Source: Niallia nealsonii
Lineage (GTDB): Bacteria; Bacillota; Bacilli; Bacillales; Cytobacillaceae
Direction: 5' to 3'
Length of the DNA: 64,000 nt
NCBI RefSeq assembly: GCF_002835805.1
Contig: NZ_PISE01000025.1
Coordinates: 1-64,000, forward strand
Part shown: positions 35,394-44,531 of the stretch, piece after piece
Layout: every line of letters starts with the position of its first letter
Numbering within the stretch: position 1 is the stretch's first letter
Notes under the pieces: model-generated
The model's input: the letters and a program-made list of their open reading frames with translations, nothing else
Databases searched by the model: none
Told to the model about the DNA's origin: nothing
Translations under genes and position numbers: made by a program

Positions 35394-36170
35394 CTACACT
35401 TGTTCTGCATTAACAGACTGCTGAAATGTTTCTTCTTGCAAAAAAGACTGAAATTGAAATTCTGCTTCATATGCCTGCATAATATGCTCCCGCTTAAACA
35501 CTTCACAAACAGGACCTGCTTTAATAATCGTTTTATTTAATAAAACAAGATCATCAAAATACTTCTCCACTTTACTTAAGTCATGGTGAACAACAACAAC
35601 TGTGTTGCCTTCACCTTTCAATTCTTTGAGTATTCTGACAATTACTTCTTCACTGGCCATATCAATTCCAACAAAAGGTTCATCTAAAAGATACAGTTGT
35701 GGTTTTTGAGCAAGCGCTCTTGCCATAAATACACGCTGCTGCTGTCCACCCGACAATTCACCAATTTGCCTTTTGGCATAAGCCTCCATTCCTACCCTTT
35801 TTAAACATTCATAAGCCCATGCTTTTTCTTTTTTTCCAGGTCTGTGAAAGAGTCCTAATAAAGGATACGTACCTAATAGCACCGTATCAATGACTGTTAT
35901 TGGAAATGTCCAGTCAATATTGCTGCGCTGTGGCACATAGGCAATTCTTTTTTTATTTTTTTTGACTGGTTCCTGGAATATTTCCACTTCTCCCTTATCT
36001 TTTGGCGTTAACTCTAGCAATGCTTTCATAAATGTAGATTTCCCTGCTCCATTTGGACCAACAATCCCAATTAATCTGCCGCTTTCCAGCTCCACACTTA
36101 AGTCGAATAAAGCAGGATTGCCCTTATAAGAAACCGCTAAATCTTTCACCCTTATAATTTCCATTTCCAT
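35394..36170 (-). CDS. mntB: Metal ABC transporter ATP-binding protein
   Basis: 258 residues. Walker A GPNGAGKST near residue 40, Q-loop in YVPQR, signature LSGGQQQR, Walker B LYLLDEPF and H-loop VVVHHD. First gene of the operon; it powers the permease encoded next. A MntR-like box lies at 36211-36229 just upstream. The gene begins with ATG after GAGGGATGG. Confidence 0.9.
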   Translation of the reverse strand: MEMEIIRVKDLAVSYKGNPALFDLSVELESGRLIGIVGPNGAGKSTFMKALLELTPKDKGEVEIFQEPVKKNKKRIAYVPQRSNIDWTFPITVIDTVLLGTYPLLGLFHRPGKKEKAWAYECLKRVGMEAYAKRQIGELSGGQQQRVFMARALAQKPQLYLLDEPFVGIDMASEEVIVRILKELKGEGNTVVVVHHDLSKVEKYFDDLVLLNKTIIKAGPVCEVFKREHIMQAYEAEFQFQSFLQEETFQQSVNAEQV

Positions 36171-36210
36171 CCCTCTTTCATTGAGACAAGTTTATTTACC
36201 CACACTAATT

Positions 36211-36229
36211 ATTTTTCCCTAATGCAACT
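36211..36229 (-). promoter_or_regulatory. Candidate MntR operator
   Basis: On the minus strand AGTTGCATTAGGGAAAAAT resembles the MntR boxes of Bacillus manganese-uptake genes (TTTTGCATnAGGGAAA type). It lies immediately downstream of an extended -10 TGCTACAAT. MntR with Mn(II) would repress the operon. Confidence 0.6.
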
Positions 36230-36410
36230 TTTATGGTGATTGTAGCACATCTATTTTTAGATGTACAGAATTATTTACTTATTTTTTCGCAACTAGCCTG
36301 TTTTTTTAATAAGATCTGATCAACTTCACAGATGCTACATAATACTTCAAATTATTCTCTTATCGCCAATAAGTTTCCAAAAAAATAATATCAATTTATT
36401 TAAACGACAA

Positions 36411-36447
36411 AAATGCCCATTTGAAAAAATCAAATGGACATTTTTTT
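36411..36447. terminator. Bidirectional terminator after the LLM oxidoreductase gene
   Basis: AAATGCCCATTTGA faces TCAAATGGACATTT across five A residues, flanked by A and T runs. Confidence 0.7.
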
Positions 36448-36480
36448 ATTTTATCATCTATGTCAGAAAAAGTGTTCTTC

Positions 36481-37536
36481 CTATTTCTTATTCTCCTTTT
36501 CCCAACGGCTAACCTCTTCTTTGACGATTGGTGCTACTTCTTTTCCTAGTAATTCGATCGCTTTCATTACATCAGCATGAGGCATCGTGCCAACTGGGAC
36601 ATGGAGCATAAAACGAGTAATGCCGACGTTTTTGCGGAGATAAATGATTTTTTCTGCGACTGTCTGAACGTCTCCTACATATAATGCTCCTTCTAATGTG
36701 CAGGCATTATCAAAGGTGTCCCGAGTATATGGTCCCCATCCTCGTTCTTTTCCAAGTTGGTTCATGACCTGCTGTGTTGGCCGGAAAAACTTATCTTTTG
36801 CCTCGTGTGTTGTCTCTGCCACAAATCCATGGGAATGGGAAGCTACTGGCAATTCATCTGGATTATGACCTGCATGTTTAGCAGCTTTTTTATAAAGTTC
36901 CACAAGAGGAGCAAATTGTCTAGGGCTGCCACCAATAATGGCTAAAACAAGGGGCAAACCTAATAAGCCTGCACGAACCACTGATTCAGAGTTGCCGCCG
37001 CTGCCAATCCATACTGGCAATGGATCTTGTACAGGTCGAGGGTATACCCCTCGATTATTAATAGCTGGACGATGCTCTCCTTTCCATGTTACTTTTTCTG
37101 ATTCTCGTATTTTTAATAAAAGTTCCAACTTCTCTTCAAATAACTGATCATAATCCGCTAATTCATATCCAAATAAAGGAAATGACTCAATAAAGGATCC
37201 TCTTCCAGCCATAATTTCTGCCCGGCCATTTGAAATGCCGTCAAGTGTTGCAAAGTCTTGAAATACTCGAACTGGATCTGCTGATGACAGCACCGTAACA
37301 GCACTTGTCAATCGAATTCGTTTTGTTTGTGATGCTGCTGCTGCTAAAACCAAACTTGAAGAGGATGCAGCAAAATCTTCCCTGTGATGCTCGCCGACAC
37401 CAAAAATATCTAATCCCACTTGATCTGCGAGAATGATTTCTTCCACTACTTGCCGAAGTCGCTCTGCGTGACTAATTACTTCCCCCGTGTCCACATCTGG
37501 TGTTGTTTCTACAAATGTACTTATCCCTATTTCCAT
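36481..37536 (-). CDS. Luciferase-like (LLM class) flavin-dependent oxidoreductase
   Basis: A 351-residue TIM-barrel flavoprotein of the bacterial luciferase family. Typical segments: GVGEHHREDF near residue 47, RIRLTSAVTVLSSADPVRV near 75, GRAEIMAGRGSF near 105, and PVWIGSGGNSESV for flavin phosphate binding. It probably uses reduced FMN; substrate unknown (YhbW/YvbT-like). Monocistronic; the ATG follows AGGAGG. Confidence 0.88.
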   Translation of the reverse strand: MEIGISTFVETTPDVDTGEVISHAERLRQVVEEIILADQVGLDIFGVGEHHREDFAASSSSLVLAAAASQTKRIRLTSAVTVLSSADPVRVFQDFATLDGISNGRAEIMAGRGSFIESFPLFGYELADYDQLFEEKLELLLKIRESEKVTWKGEHRPAINNRGVYPRPVQDPLPVWIGSGGNSESVVRAGLLGLPLVLAIIGGSPRQFAPLVELYKKAAKHAGHNPDELPVASHSHGFVAETTHEAKDKFFRPTQQVMNQLGKERGWGPYTRDTFDNACTLEGALYVGDVQTVAEKIIYLRKNVGITRFMLHVPVGTMPHADVMKAIELLGKEVAPIVKEEVSRWEKENKK

Positions 37537-37575
37537 AAAAAATCCTCCTGCTTGTTTGTTGGCCCTATGTATTTT

Positions 37576-38061
37576 TTATTCTATGAACCGCTTCAAAACT
37601 CTTCTATATTCCTTATGCCAATTTTCCCATCTTTCCATCGAAAAATCTAGTTTTTGTCCTTTTAATAAAGCCTCAAATAACTCCAAACATTCATGCCAGC
37701 CTGCTAGATCTTTTGCTGCATGGTCATTTAACTCCTCTATGTATTCTTTTAATTGAAAGAAACACCCGCCTTCCTCTGCAGCAAGTTCAAAACGAACCGA
37801 ACCTTCTCCCCATTCAAATTGCAGCAAAAAAAGTGGGTCATACTCCATAATTTTCATATCAATAGATTCATTTGTCCCGTCATTCATAAAAAATTTAATT
37901 CTACCATTTTTTCTTAACTCTTCCACTTGAAGATTGGACATCCAGTTTTTCAAATGGTCATTTTCTGTCAATATTGCCCACACTTCTTCGATAGAATAAT
38001 GGTAATACCGATTGTAAATTGCTCTATATTTTTCCCCATTTTTTCCTATAACCGCAAGCAT
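37576..38061 (-). CDS. SRPBCC (AHSA1-like) family protein
   Basis: 161 residues with the START/Bet v1-like helix-grip pattern: RYYHYSIEEVWAILTENDHLKNW at the N-terminus (read as SIEEVWAILTEND), central strands, and the C-terminal helix with DLAGWHECLELFEALLKG. The fold binds hydrophobic ligands; function is unknown. Start after GGATGATAGG. It lies 39 bp downstream of the LLM gene end region but in its own unit. Confidence 0.75.
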   Translation of the reverse strand: MLAVIGKNGEKYRAIYNRYYHYSIEEVWAILTENDHLKNWMSNLQVEELRKNGRIKFFMNDGTNESIDMKIMEYDPLFLLQFEWGEGSVRFELAAEEGGCFFQLKEYIEELNDHAAKDLAGWHECLELFEALLKGQKLDFSMERWENWHKEYRRVLKRFIE

Positions 38062-38181
38062 CCTATCATCCTTTCTATTAAACCATATAGATTTTGCATA
38101 AAACTGATTTCCTCTATTACTTTCATTATAAGATGGAGAAAATAGAATTCCTAATCTTATTGTTTGAAAATAGAAAACTAA

Positions 38182-38215
38182 AAAAAGCGCATCGAAAGAA
38201 ATGATGCACTTTTTC
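38182..38215. terminator. Terminator between SRPBCC and Gfo/Idh/MocA genes
   Basis: AAAAAGCGCATC pairs with GATGCACTTTTT with one mismatch. Confidence 0.6.
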
Positions 38216-38224
38216 TACATTCCG

Positions 38225-39220
38225 CTATTTTTGATAATAATCTGCAATCAGCTGATCCATTACCCAATTTGTTCTTGCAGCAGTTTTTCCAGTACTAGAA
38301 CTAACTTTTTTCCCTATTAATTCATCCACGATTTCTTGAATTAAATATTTTTGAATATGGCGAGGATTTTCTATTGTCCATTGTTCCTTTCCTTTTGCTG
38401 TTACTAGCGTGATAGAACTATCGCCAAAGGTTGAAAAGGTTAGCTTTCCTTCGCTGCCAACGATTTCATTTTTATCAATATGGTCAAAAGCAGAAAAACA
38501 CCATGTTCCTGTTCCATGTATACCTGATTCAAATAAGTACGTACCTGTAACGATATCTTCTGCGTGATATGCATCATTTTGATTAGATGCAAGCCCTTTA
38601 ACTTCTTTAATGGGACCAAGCAAATAATCAAGAATATCCAGTGTATGGCTTGCAAGGTCGAGAAACAATCCTCCCCCAGCTATTTCTGGATTGACACGCC
38701 AAGGCTGTTCTTTAGGAGTTTGCCCTTCGTTGTTTGCTGGCTGAAAATGTGTTGTCTGAACAAAACGAAGTTCACCCAGTACACCGCTTTCTATTATTTC
38801 CTTAATCTTTCGAAAGCGTGGCAATGCACGGCGATAATAGGCCACAAATAAAGGAATATCTCCTTGTTCGCAAATCTCTATCATCTCCAAACACTCTTTT
38901 GCCGTGCGTGCCATCGGCTTTTCTACATATACAGGCTTTCCTGCTTTTGCTGCTTTTATCGTATATTCATTATGTACATTAGGCGGTGTCGCGATATAAA
39001 TGGCATTAACCTCTGGATCATTAATTAATGCATCCGCATTGTCATACCATTTTTTCACTTTATGGCGCATTGCATAGTCTTTCGCAAGCTCCCCATTTCT
39101 TCTCATAACCGCTGCAATCTGTGAATTTTCTGCTTGCTGCAAGGCTGGTCCGCTTTTTACTTCTGTCACATCTCCACAGCCAATAATTCCCCACCGCACT
39201 TCTTTTAAGTATGATTTCAT
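38225..39220 (-). CDS. Gfo/Idh/MocA family oxidoreductase
   Basis: 331 residues from the ATG at 39220, well spaced from AAAGGAGGTG; an upstream GTG is inside that site. N-terminal Rossmann domain with WGIIGCGDV near residue 10 and catalytic-lysine motif YVEKPMARTAKE near 95. The C-terminal domain has GGGLFLDLASHTLDILDYLLG. It is an NAD(P)-dependent sugar or polyol dehydrogenase of undefined substrate. Confidence 0.88.
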   Translation of the reverse strand: MKSYLKEVRWGIIGCGDVTEVKSGPALQQAENSQIAAVMRRNGELAKDYAMRHKVKKWYDNADALINDPEVNAIYIATPPNVHNEYTIKAAKAGKPVYVEKPMARTAKECLEMIEICEQGDIPLFVAYYRRALPRFRKIKEIIESGVLGELRFVQTTHFQPANNEGQTPKEQPWRVNPEIAGGGLFLDLASHTLDILDYLLGPIKEVKGLASNQNDAYHAEDIVTGTYLFESGIHGTGTWCFSAFDHIDKNEIVGSEGKLTFSTFGDSSITLVTAKGKEQWTIENPRHIQKYLIQEIVDELIGKKVSSSTGKTAARTNWVMDQLIADYYQK

Positions 39221-39281
39221 TTTCTTCACCTCCTTTTATATTATTCGGCGTTACATATAGAAACCCCCTTCAAGGCATGTA

Positions 39282-39322
39282 AAAAGAACGATTCAAAGAT
39301 ATTATCCTCAAATCGTTCTTTT
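39282..39322. terminator. Terminator of the truncated haemoglobin gene
   Basis: AAAAGAACGATT and its complement enclose an A/T-rich loop and are followed on either side by A or T runs. Confidence 0.65.
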
Positions 39323-39335
39323 AAAAAGGCAAATA

Positions 39336-39701
39336 TTATTTATACTGTATATCATCTCTTAAAGAAGCAACTTTTGTTAATGCAGTATCAATATCCGCTT
39401 CTTCCACCCCAAAATGTGCTAAAGCATCATGAAGATGTGTCGCAATTGCATTAAAGTGGGCTGGCTGAATATTCATTCCTTCATGCGCTTTTGCCATTGA
39501 CTTTCCTGTGTACTGTTTGGGGCCACCTAATGCAAAACTAATAAATTTCGTTTGATGGCCAATTTGTTTTTTCACATCTGTATTTTTGAAAAAATGGCTA
39601 ACCGTATCATCTTTCAATACCAACTCATGGTAAAAATACTCCACCACTTTTTCAATAGCTTGTTCTCCGCCAACTTTTTCATAAAGGGTTTGTTCCATCA
39701 T
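39336..39701 (-). CDS. glbN: Truncated haemoglobin, group I
   Basis: A 121-residue 2/2 globin. TLYEKVGGEQAIEKVVEYFY at the N-terminus, B/E-helix residues in HFFKNTDVKKQIGHQTKF, and proximal His in MAKAHEGMNI. The group binds O2 and NO at haem and is linked to nitrosative-stress protection. Start after AGGAGAG. Monocistronic. Confidence 0.9.
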   Translation of the reverse strand: MMEQTLYEKVGGEQAIEKVVEYFYHELVLKDDTVSHFFKNTDVKKQIGHQTKFISFALGGPKQYTGKSMAKAHEGMNIQPAHFNAIATHLHDALAHFGVEEADIDTALTKVASLRDDIQYK

Positions 39702-39966
39702 GCAACTCTCCTATTTTATTATTCTTCTCCTTATCTTTTGCTCTTTTTTGTTTTTATATTCTATAAGCAATAGATTTTTTCTTATTGTACTAAATTACGT
39801 TCAATAGAGCGATTGTTTTTTAAATTTCTTTTTTATTTCCAAGAAGTTTTCTATTACTTCGTTATTTTTTGCCATTTTCAATGGAAAGGTTTATAAATCT
39901 CCTGCAGGTGTATATATAGAGTAATCCATTGATTATGAGTTTGCTAACTTAAAGGAGGAATATATA

Positions 39967-40200
39967 ATGAGTGTTTTGCAAAGAATTTCATTAGTGCTTG
40001 TTATTATAGGAGCGGTAAACTGGGGGCTAATTGGTTTTTTCCAATTTGATCTTGTTGCTGCCATCTTTGGTGGTCAAGATGCTGCATTATCCAGAATTAT
40101 TTATGGTTTAGTCGGTATTGCCGGTCTTTTAAATCTATCCTTATTATTTACATCTAAATCAGCAACTGCCACAAGAACTAGCGCAAGAACCAATCATTAA
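39967..40200 (+). CDS. DUF378 family membrane protein (YuzA-like)
   Basis: A 77-residue protein with two helices. The signature VLVIIGAVNWGLIGFFQFDLV at the N-terminus (seen as IIGAVNWGLIGFFQFD) and IIYGLVGIAGLLNL define DUF378. A strong AAGGAGGAATATATA precedes the ATG. Function unknown. Confidence 0.88.
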   Translation: MSVLQRISLVLVIIGAVNWGLIGFFQFDLVAAIFGGQDAALSRIIYGLVGIAGLLNLSLLFTSKSATATRTSARTNH

Positions 40201-40207
40201 TTCATGG

Positions 40208-40236
40208 AGAGCTGGAACTAACCAGCTCTTTTTTTG
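40208..40236 (+). terminator. Terminator of the DUF378 gene
   Basis: AGAGCTGG-N6-CCAGCTCT followed by TTTTTTTG. Confidence 0.85.
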
Positions 40237-40499
40237 TGCATTCTTCTAAATTGTATTTTTTGTCGGAAAATATAATTTGAACTATTTAGATATCTAAAAG
40301 TTTTATATATTGATATAAAAACAAGTTCTTTCTAAAAACTATTGGAGTAATTTTGTGCGTAAAAACAGTCTTTTTTTGTATATCTATTGGATTTATTTAA
40401 GCAACTGACAAAAGAAATGCAGTCTTCACCTAAAAAACTAACACTATAGGAAAAATCGCAAAAGTTCCAGTGACTACATCATACTAAAAAAAGGACCTA

Positions 40500-40674
40500 A
40501 TAATGATTTGCTCTATGCCAATCCTAGATCCTATGATAAAACAACTTGTAGTCAACTACTTCCATACGGGGATATTAATTTTCATAAAAGCGCAAAAAGG
40601 AAACAGTTCTTACTGCTAAAGATAAAGCAGGAAATATCAGCAGCAAAGCAACAAAAACAGTAGTGAAACCCTAA
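40500..40674 (+). pseudogene. Degenerate C-terminus of an Ig-like surface protein
   Basis: The last codons read TVLTAKDKAGNISSKATKTV and VKP then a stop, the end of a bacterial Ig-like repeat. About 10 codons earlier another frame reads IFIKAQKGN, which belongs just before it, so a frameshift separates them. No start or upstream domain remains. The region 40237-40499 contains nothing else recognised. Confidence 0.45.
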
Positions 40675-40694
40675 AACCTATTATTTTTTCAACC

Positions 40695-40728
40695 AAAAGA
40701 GCCCCCATCACAAAATGGAGGCTCTTTT
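40695..40728. terminator. Bidirectional terminator between the Ig remnant and serA
   Basis: AAAAGAGCC faces GGCTCTTTT; the A and T runs allow termination on both strands. Confidence 0.7.
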
Positions 40729-40751
40729 ACTAAACACCCTATTTCAAACCC

Positions 40752-41951
40752 TTAGATAAGACGAGTTGAAACAACGCCTTCGATTTGAGCAATTTTTTCA
40801 TATAAAGCTGGTAAAATATCGCCAGTTACTTCATTGTCAATATCAATCATAGTATAAGCGTATTCTCCTCTGCTTCTGTTTACCATATCAGCAATATTTA
40901 GGCCTAAGCTAGAGATTGATAATGTCATTTGTCCTACCATATTAGGGACATTTTTATGGAATGCAGCAACACGTTGTTTTCCTGCATATGGAAGATAAAC
41001 CCCTGGGAAGTTAACAGAGTTTTTAATATTTCCAGTTTCTAAGAAATCCTTCACTTGACGCGCAGCCATAATAGCACAGTTTTCTTCAGACTCAGCTGTA
41101 GATGCACCAAGATGTGGAACAGGAATCGTATTTTTCATTTTTAATACTGCTTCATTTGGGAAATCCGTAATATATCTGCCTACTTTTCCGTTTTCAAGCG
41201 CTTGTTCCATATCTGTTTCGTTTACAAGTTCACCGCGAGAGAAATTAAGAATTTGAACACCTTGTTTCATAATGCTGAATGTGCCTTGGTTAAACATTCC
41301 TCTTGTATCATTTGTTAAAGGAACATGCACCGTAATATAATCAGCACTTGCAAATAGTTCTTCAATCGTCATAGCACGCTGTACGTTTCTAGATAAATTC
41401 CATGCTGTATCAACAGAGATGAATGGATCAAAACCAATTACGTCCATATCTAAGTCTAGTGCATTGTTTGCTACAAGTGCTCCAATTGCACCTAAACCAA
41501 TAACTCCCAATGTTTTTCCTTTAATCTCATTGCCGACAAATTGTTTTTTTCCAGCTTCAACTAGTTTAGGAATTTGATCGCCTTCATTTACAAGTGTTTT
41601 TGTCCAAGCCACTCCATCAAAAAGATTACGAGATGAAGCCATTAAACATGTTAATACCATTTCTTTTACCGCATTTGCATTTGCTCCAGGCGTATTAAAA
41701 ACAACAATTCCTTGTTCTGTGCATTTTTCAACAGGGATATTATTAACACCTGCACCAGCGCGGGCAATTGCTTTTAAATCATCGCCAAGTGGAGTTTGAT
41801 GCATGTTAAAGCTGCGAACAACAATAGCATCTGGATTGTCGCTGTCATTATCAATAACATAGTTCTCTTTATTGAATACCTTCAAACCATTTTCTGCAAT
41901 GTTATTTAACGTTTTAATTGTTTTCATTTTATTTAATATGCTTGTGCTCAT
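40752..41951 (-). CDS. serA: D-3-phosphoglycerate dehydrogenase with ACT domain
   Basis: A 399-residue short-form enzyme. It has VRSFNMHQTPLGDDLKAIAR, written here as VRSFNMH and LKAIARAGAGVNNIP, the dinucleotide motif GVIGLGAIG near residue 155, arginine in NFSRGELV and catalytic His in PHLGAST. The C-terminal ACT domain starts near 320. It catalyses the first step of serine synthesis from 3-phosphoglycerate. The ATG at 41951 follows AGAGGAG. Upstream is a ZTP-type riboswitch with a terminator (42101-42197). Confidence 0.92.
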   Translation of the reverse strand: MSTSILNKMKTIKTLNNIAENGLKVFNKENYVIDNDSDNPDAIVVRSFNMHQTPLGDDLKAIARAGAGVNNIPVEKCTEQGIVVFNTPGANANAVKEMVLTCLMASSRNLFDGVAWTKTLVNEGDQIPKLVEAGKKQFVGNEIKGKTLGVIGLGAIGALVANNALDLDMDVIGFDPFISVDTAWNLSRNVQRAMTIEELFASADYITVHVPLTNDTRGMFNQGTFSIMKQGVQILNFSRGELVNETDMEQALENGKVGRYITDFPNEAVLKMKNTIPVPHLGASTAESEENCAIMAARQVKDFLETGNIKNSVNFPGVYLPYAGKQRVAAFHKNVPNMVGQMTLSISSLGLNIADMVNRSRGEYAYTMIDIDNEVTGDILPALYEKIAQIEGVVSTRLI

Positions 41952-42100
41952 GTTTTATTTCTCCTCTTTATTAAAATTAATTAAAATTAATTAAATTTCA
42001 CTAGCTTAATTAGCATCTTATCTATAACACTTGCTTTTTTTAAATTTTCTAAATATAAAGAATTAAATAGCCTTCAAATCTCCCCTCCTATTAAACAGAA

Positions 42101-42197
42101 AGAGGCAAGGGAGATTCCCTTACCTCTGCCCAGGCGAACGGCTACGACGCTGTATGCTCCCTCACGGTTCTCCGTGCTTCGCCAGTTACATACAGCC
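42101..42197 (-). promoter_or_regulatory. ZTP-type (pfl) riboswitch with terminator, upstream of serA
   Basis: On the minus strand: stem GGCTGTATG with its partner CATACAGC, conserved AACTGGCGAA, hairpin CACGGAGAACCGTG, GGGAGC, a linker, then CGCCTGGGC (the conserved pseudoknot/P3 word). Immediately after comes a 12-bp terminator stem (42101-42127: AGAGGTAAGGGA with one G-U pair) and TTTCTGTTT. ZTP binding is known to prevent such terminators from forming. It links serine synthesis to the folate/purine one-carbon state. Its association with serA is inferred from position. Confidence 0.82.
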
Positions 42198-42425
42198 TTT
42201 TGAATGACTTCATGTTATCAAATTTTTCTGCATTCTTCAACCACTATTTTTTGACTTTAATGTGAAAGTTCTTTTTGCAAAGGTTTTTATCCTAGATTTA
42301 TTTCCTTAAAGAAACTTTTTTTCCTACTTAATAATTGTATAGTTAAAGGAAAAAAGGTTGCTGTAGACCCACCTAAACTCATCCTGCTATGATGGACAAA
42401 GAGGATTTAAGACGGAGGAAAAAAT

Positions 42426-43295
42426 ATGGAACAAAAAAAATACAATGATTTGAAATTGGGTGAAAGAGGAGCCATTATCAGCATCATTGCCTACATATGT
42501 TTATCTGTTTTAAAATATTTAATTGGTCTAACAACACATTCAGAGGCGCTAAAAGCGGATGGATTAAATAACGCTACAGATATTGTTGCATCACTTGCGG
42601 TCTTGATTGGTTTAAAAATATCACAAAAACCTGCAGATGCAGATCATCGTTATGGCCATTGGAAATCAGAAACAGTCGCATCTATGATTGCTTCTTTTAT
42701 TATGATGGCAGTCGGCCTTCAAGTGTTATATGGAGCAATAATTTCTGTATGGGAAGGAAAATCTGAATCTCCCGATGCTCTCGCTGCCGCAGTTGGCTTA
42801 TTTTGTGCCGTCGTTATGTATGTTGTCTATCGCTACAATAAAAAATTGGCCACAAAAATTAATAGCCAATCTGTTATGGCTGCCGCAAAAGACAATCTCT
42901 CCGACGCTTGGGTTGGTATTGGCACAGCGATTGGCATTATTGGATCGCAATTTCAACTTCCTTGGCTCGATCCGCTGGCCGCAGCAATTGTTGGCTTCCT
43001 TATTTGCAGAACCGCTTGGGAAATCTTCCGTGACGCTTCTCATTATTTAACAGATGGTTTTGATGAGGGCTTAATAAAAGAATACAAAGCAACTATTCTA
43101 AATACATTTGGAGTAAAAGGAGTAAAAGATATTCGAGCAAGAAACTATGGCAGCAACACCGTTGTAGATATTGTTATCCTTGTTAATTCCACTCTAGAGT
43201 TGCGCGATGCCCATGATATTTCCACAAAAGTAGAAGACATTTTAATAGAAAAACATAATGTGTATGAAGTCCATGTACATGTAGAGCCTAATTAG
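42426..43295 (+). CDS. CDF family cation efflux protein, probably Mn(II)-type
   Basis: 289 residues with six membrane helices and a C-terminal cytosolic domain. The transport site reads LNNATD in helix 2 and DNLSD in helix 5, an N-D/D-D set found in manganese exporters (MntE, MneP/MneS) rather than the D-D/H-D of zinc exporters. HVHVEPN at the end is typical. The start follows ACGGAGGAAAAAAT. Metal choice is inference from the four residues. Confidence 0.85.
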   Translation: MEQKKYNDLKLGERGAIISIIAYICLSVLKYLIGLTTHSEALKADGLNNATDIVASLAVLIGLKISQKPADADHRYGHWKSETVASMIASFIMMAVGLQVLYGAIISVWEGKSESPDALAAAVGLFCAVVMYVVYRYNKKLATKINSQSVMAAAKDNLSDAWVGIGTAIGIIGSQFQLPWLDPLAAAIVGFLICRTAWEIFRDASHYLTDGFDEGLIKEYKATILNTFGVKGVKDIRARNYGSNTVVDIVILVNSTLELRDAHDISTKVEDILIEKHNVYEVHVHVEPN

Positions 43296-43328
43296 CAGCA
43301 AACAGCGCAGCTTTTTAATCTAGATAAA

Positions 43329-43364
43329 AAAACGGATAAGCGCTAAATCTACTTATCCGTTTTT
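43329..43364. terminator. Terminator between the CDF gene and the frameshifted membrane gene
   Basis: AAAACGGATAAG faces CTTATCCGTTTTT across an 11-nt loop. Confidence 0.75.
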
Positions 43365-43370
43365 GACAGA

Positions 43371-43576
43371 TTACTCTCCTTCTTTCCCAACTGGCTTTCC
43401 TGCTTCAAGCCGTACTTTGCTTCCAACTAGAAAGAAACTTTGTATAAATAATAAAATGCCTGTAAATATAAGGAGCCATTCTATTTTGATAATACCGGCA
43501 ATCGGAATACCATTTTCCCTACTGTTGCATATTTCTCCCCTAACATTTTGCCACTATACAAGTATTTCTCTTCCAT
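43371..43576 (-). pseudogene. Small one-helix membrane protein with a single frameshift
   Basis: The ATG at 43576 follows GGGGAACAGGA and reads MEEKYLYSGKMLGEKYATVGK. The continuation NGIPIAGIIKIEWLLIFTG, then LLFIQSFFLVGSKVRL and EAGKPVGKEGE, lies in the +1 frame. The span of 206 nt is one short of a multiple of three and the switch falls in a GGGAAAA run. Either the gene is inactivated or the run was miscalled. The family is not recognised. Confidence 0.55.
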
Positions 43577-43701
43577 TTCCTGTTCCCCTCTATGCCGCTT
43601 CTCTGAAAAAACGATTGTTTTTGCCTTTCCATAAAAGTGTTAGGATATCTATTAATCCATGATATAATCTTAATTATCTTTGCTTTTAAGGAGAATTATT
43701 T

Positions 43702-44055
43702 ATGATTTACACAAGTGGAATTGTCGATTTTTATTATCGAACAACCAAATCGCCTACATATAAACAATATATCACGAATAAAATTAATAAAATCAAAAAT
43801 CCTTATGGAGATAAATTTAAAGTTCTTGCTATTTCCGAACCTTTTGAAAAAAATAATCAAATATATGTAAGGATTTCCTGCTCCTTTCAAATATATATGC
43901 AAGAAAGCTATTATCGTAAAAGTTTGGAAGATTATGTTGGCCAAGTATTTCCTACATTAAAAGAAAGACTTTCATCAGACGTCATTTCTACAAAAGTGCA
44001 TAATCTTGCAAAAGCGCATGATATAAAAGAAAAAAAAAGAAAAAAGCATGTCTAA
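43702..44055 (+). CDS. Hypothetical protein of 117 residues
   Basis: The ATG follows AAGGAGAATTATTT. Soluble, basic, with an alpha/beta look: YTSGIVDFYYRTTKSPTYKQ early, EPFEKNNQIYVRISCSFQIY centrally, and a lysine-rich tail KEKKRKKHV. No domain is recognised. It is followed at 45 bp by a small membrane protein gene in the same direction, suggesting an operon. Confidence 0.7.
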   Translation: MIYTSGIVDFYYRTTKSPTYKQYITNKINKIKNPYGDKFKVLAISEPFEKNNQIYVRISCSFQIYMQESYYRKSLEDYVGQVFPTLKERLSSDVISTKVHNLAKAHDIKEKKRKKHV

Positions 44056-44100
44056 ACTATTTTTCACCCTACCATCTATTACTGCAAAGGAGAATAGCAA

Positions 44101-44262
44101 TTGTTTTCATCCTATCTTTCATTCGTTTTACTTATCCTGTTCTTTTTTCTCCTTTATTTTCTTTTTAAAAAATTAGCAAAATCAATCGCTCTTTCCACCC
44201 TTTTACTCCTTAGCCTACTCATTATGGCTATTGCTCTAATTTACCGCCATTACTTTTCTTAA
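44101..44262 (+). CDS. Small two-helix membrane protein of 53 residues (TTG start)
   Basis: TTG preceded by AAAGGAGAATAGCAA. The peptide is almost entirely hydrophobic: two helices (about 5-22 and 29-47) around KKLAKS, ending YRHYFS. Function unknown. It follows the 117-residue gene closely and precedes another tiny frame at 44279. Confidence 0.55.
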   Translation: MFSSYLSFVLLILFFFLLYFLFKKLAKSIALSTLLLLSLLIMAIALIYRHYFS

Positions 44263-44278
44263 AAAGGGAGAGGATACT

Positions 44279-44356
44279 ATAAAAAAACGCTCATATGATC
44301 AGATAGAATGGAGCTTAGAAGTGATACTTCTTTTCGGTTGTTTTTTAAGTTATTGA
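44279..44356 (+). CDS. Possible 25-residue peptide with ATA start
   Basis: GGGAGAGGATACT is followed by ATA and a frame reading KKRSYDQIEWSLEVILLFGC, FLSY and stop. No ATG, GTG or TTG is near, as with the acetyltransferase at 47-460. It may be the head of a truncated gene or a decayed start. Confidence 0.25.
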   Translation: MKKRSYDQIEWSLEVILLFGCFLSY

Positions 44357-44531
44357 ATTAATAAGCAAAAGGAAAAATGTTTATCTGCAAATTTTCTAGC
44401 AGTTGCTCCCTTGCAAACCTCATTTCCTCTCCACCCTTTTTTATTTTCTAAACTTTTATAAAATTTCTTCTATCACTCCAGAAAAAAGATGATATACTAC
44501 TTAATATTATGTTGTAAAAGGATGGATAAAA

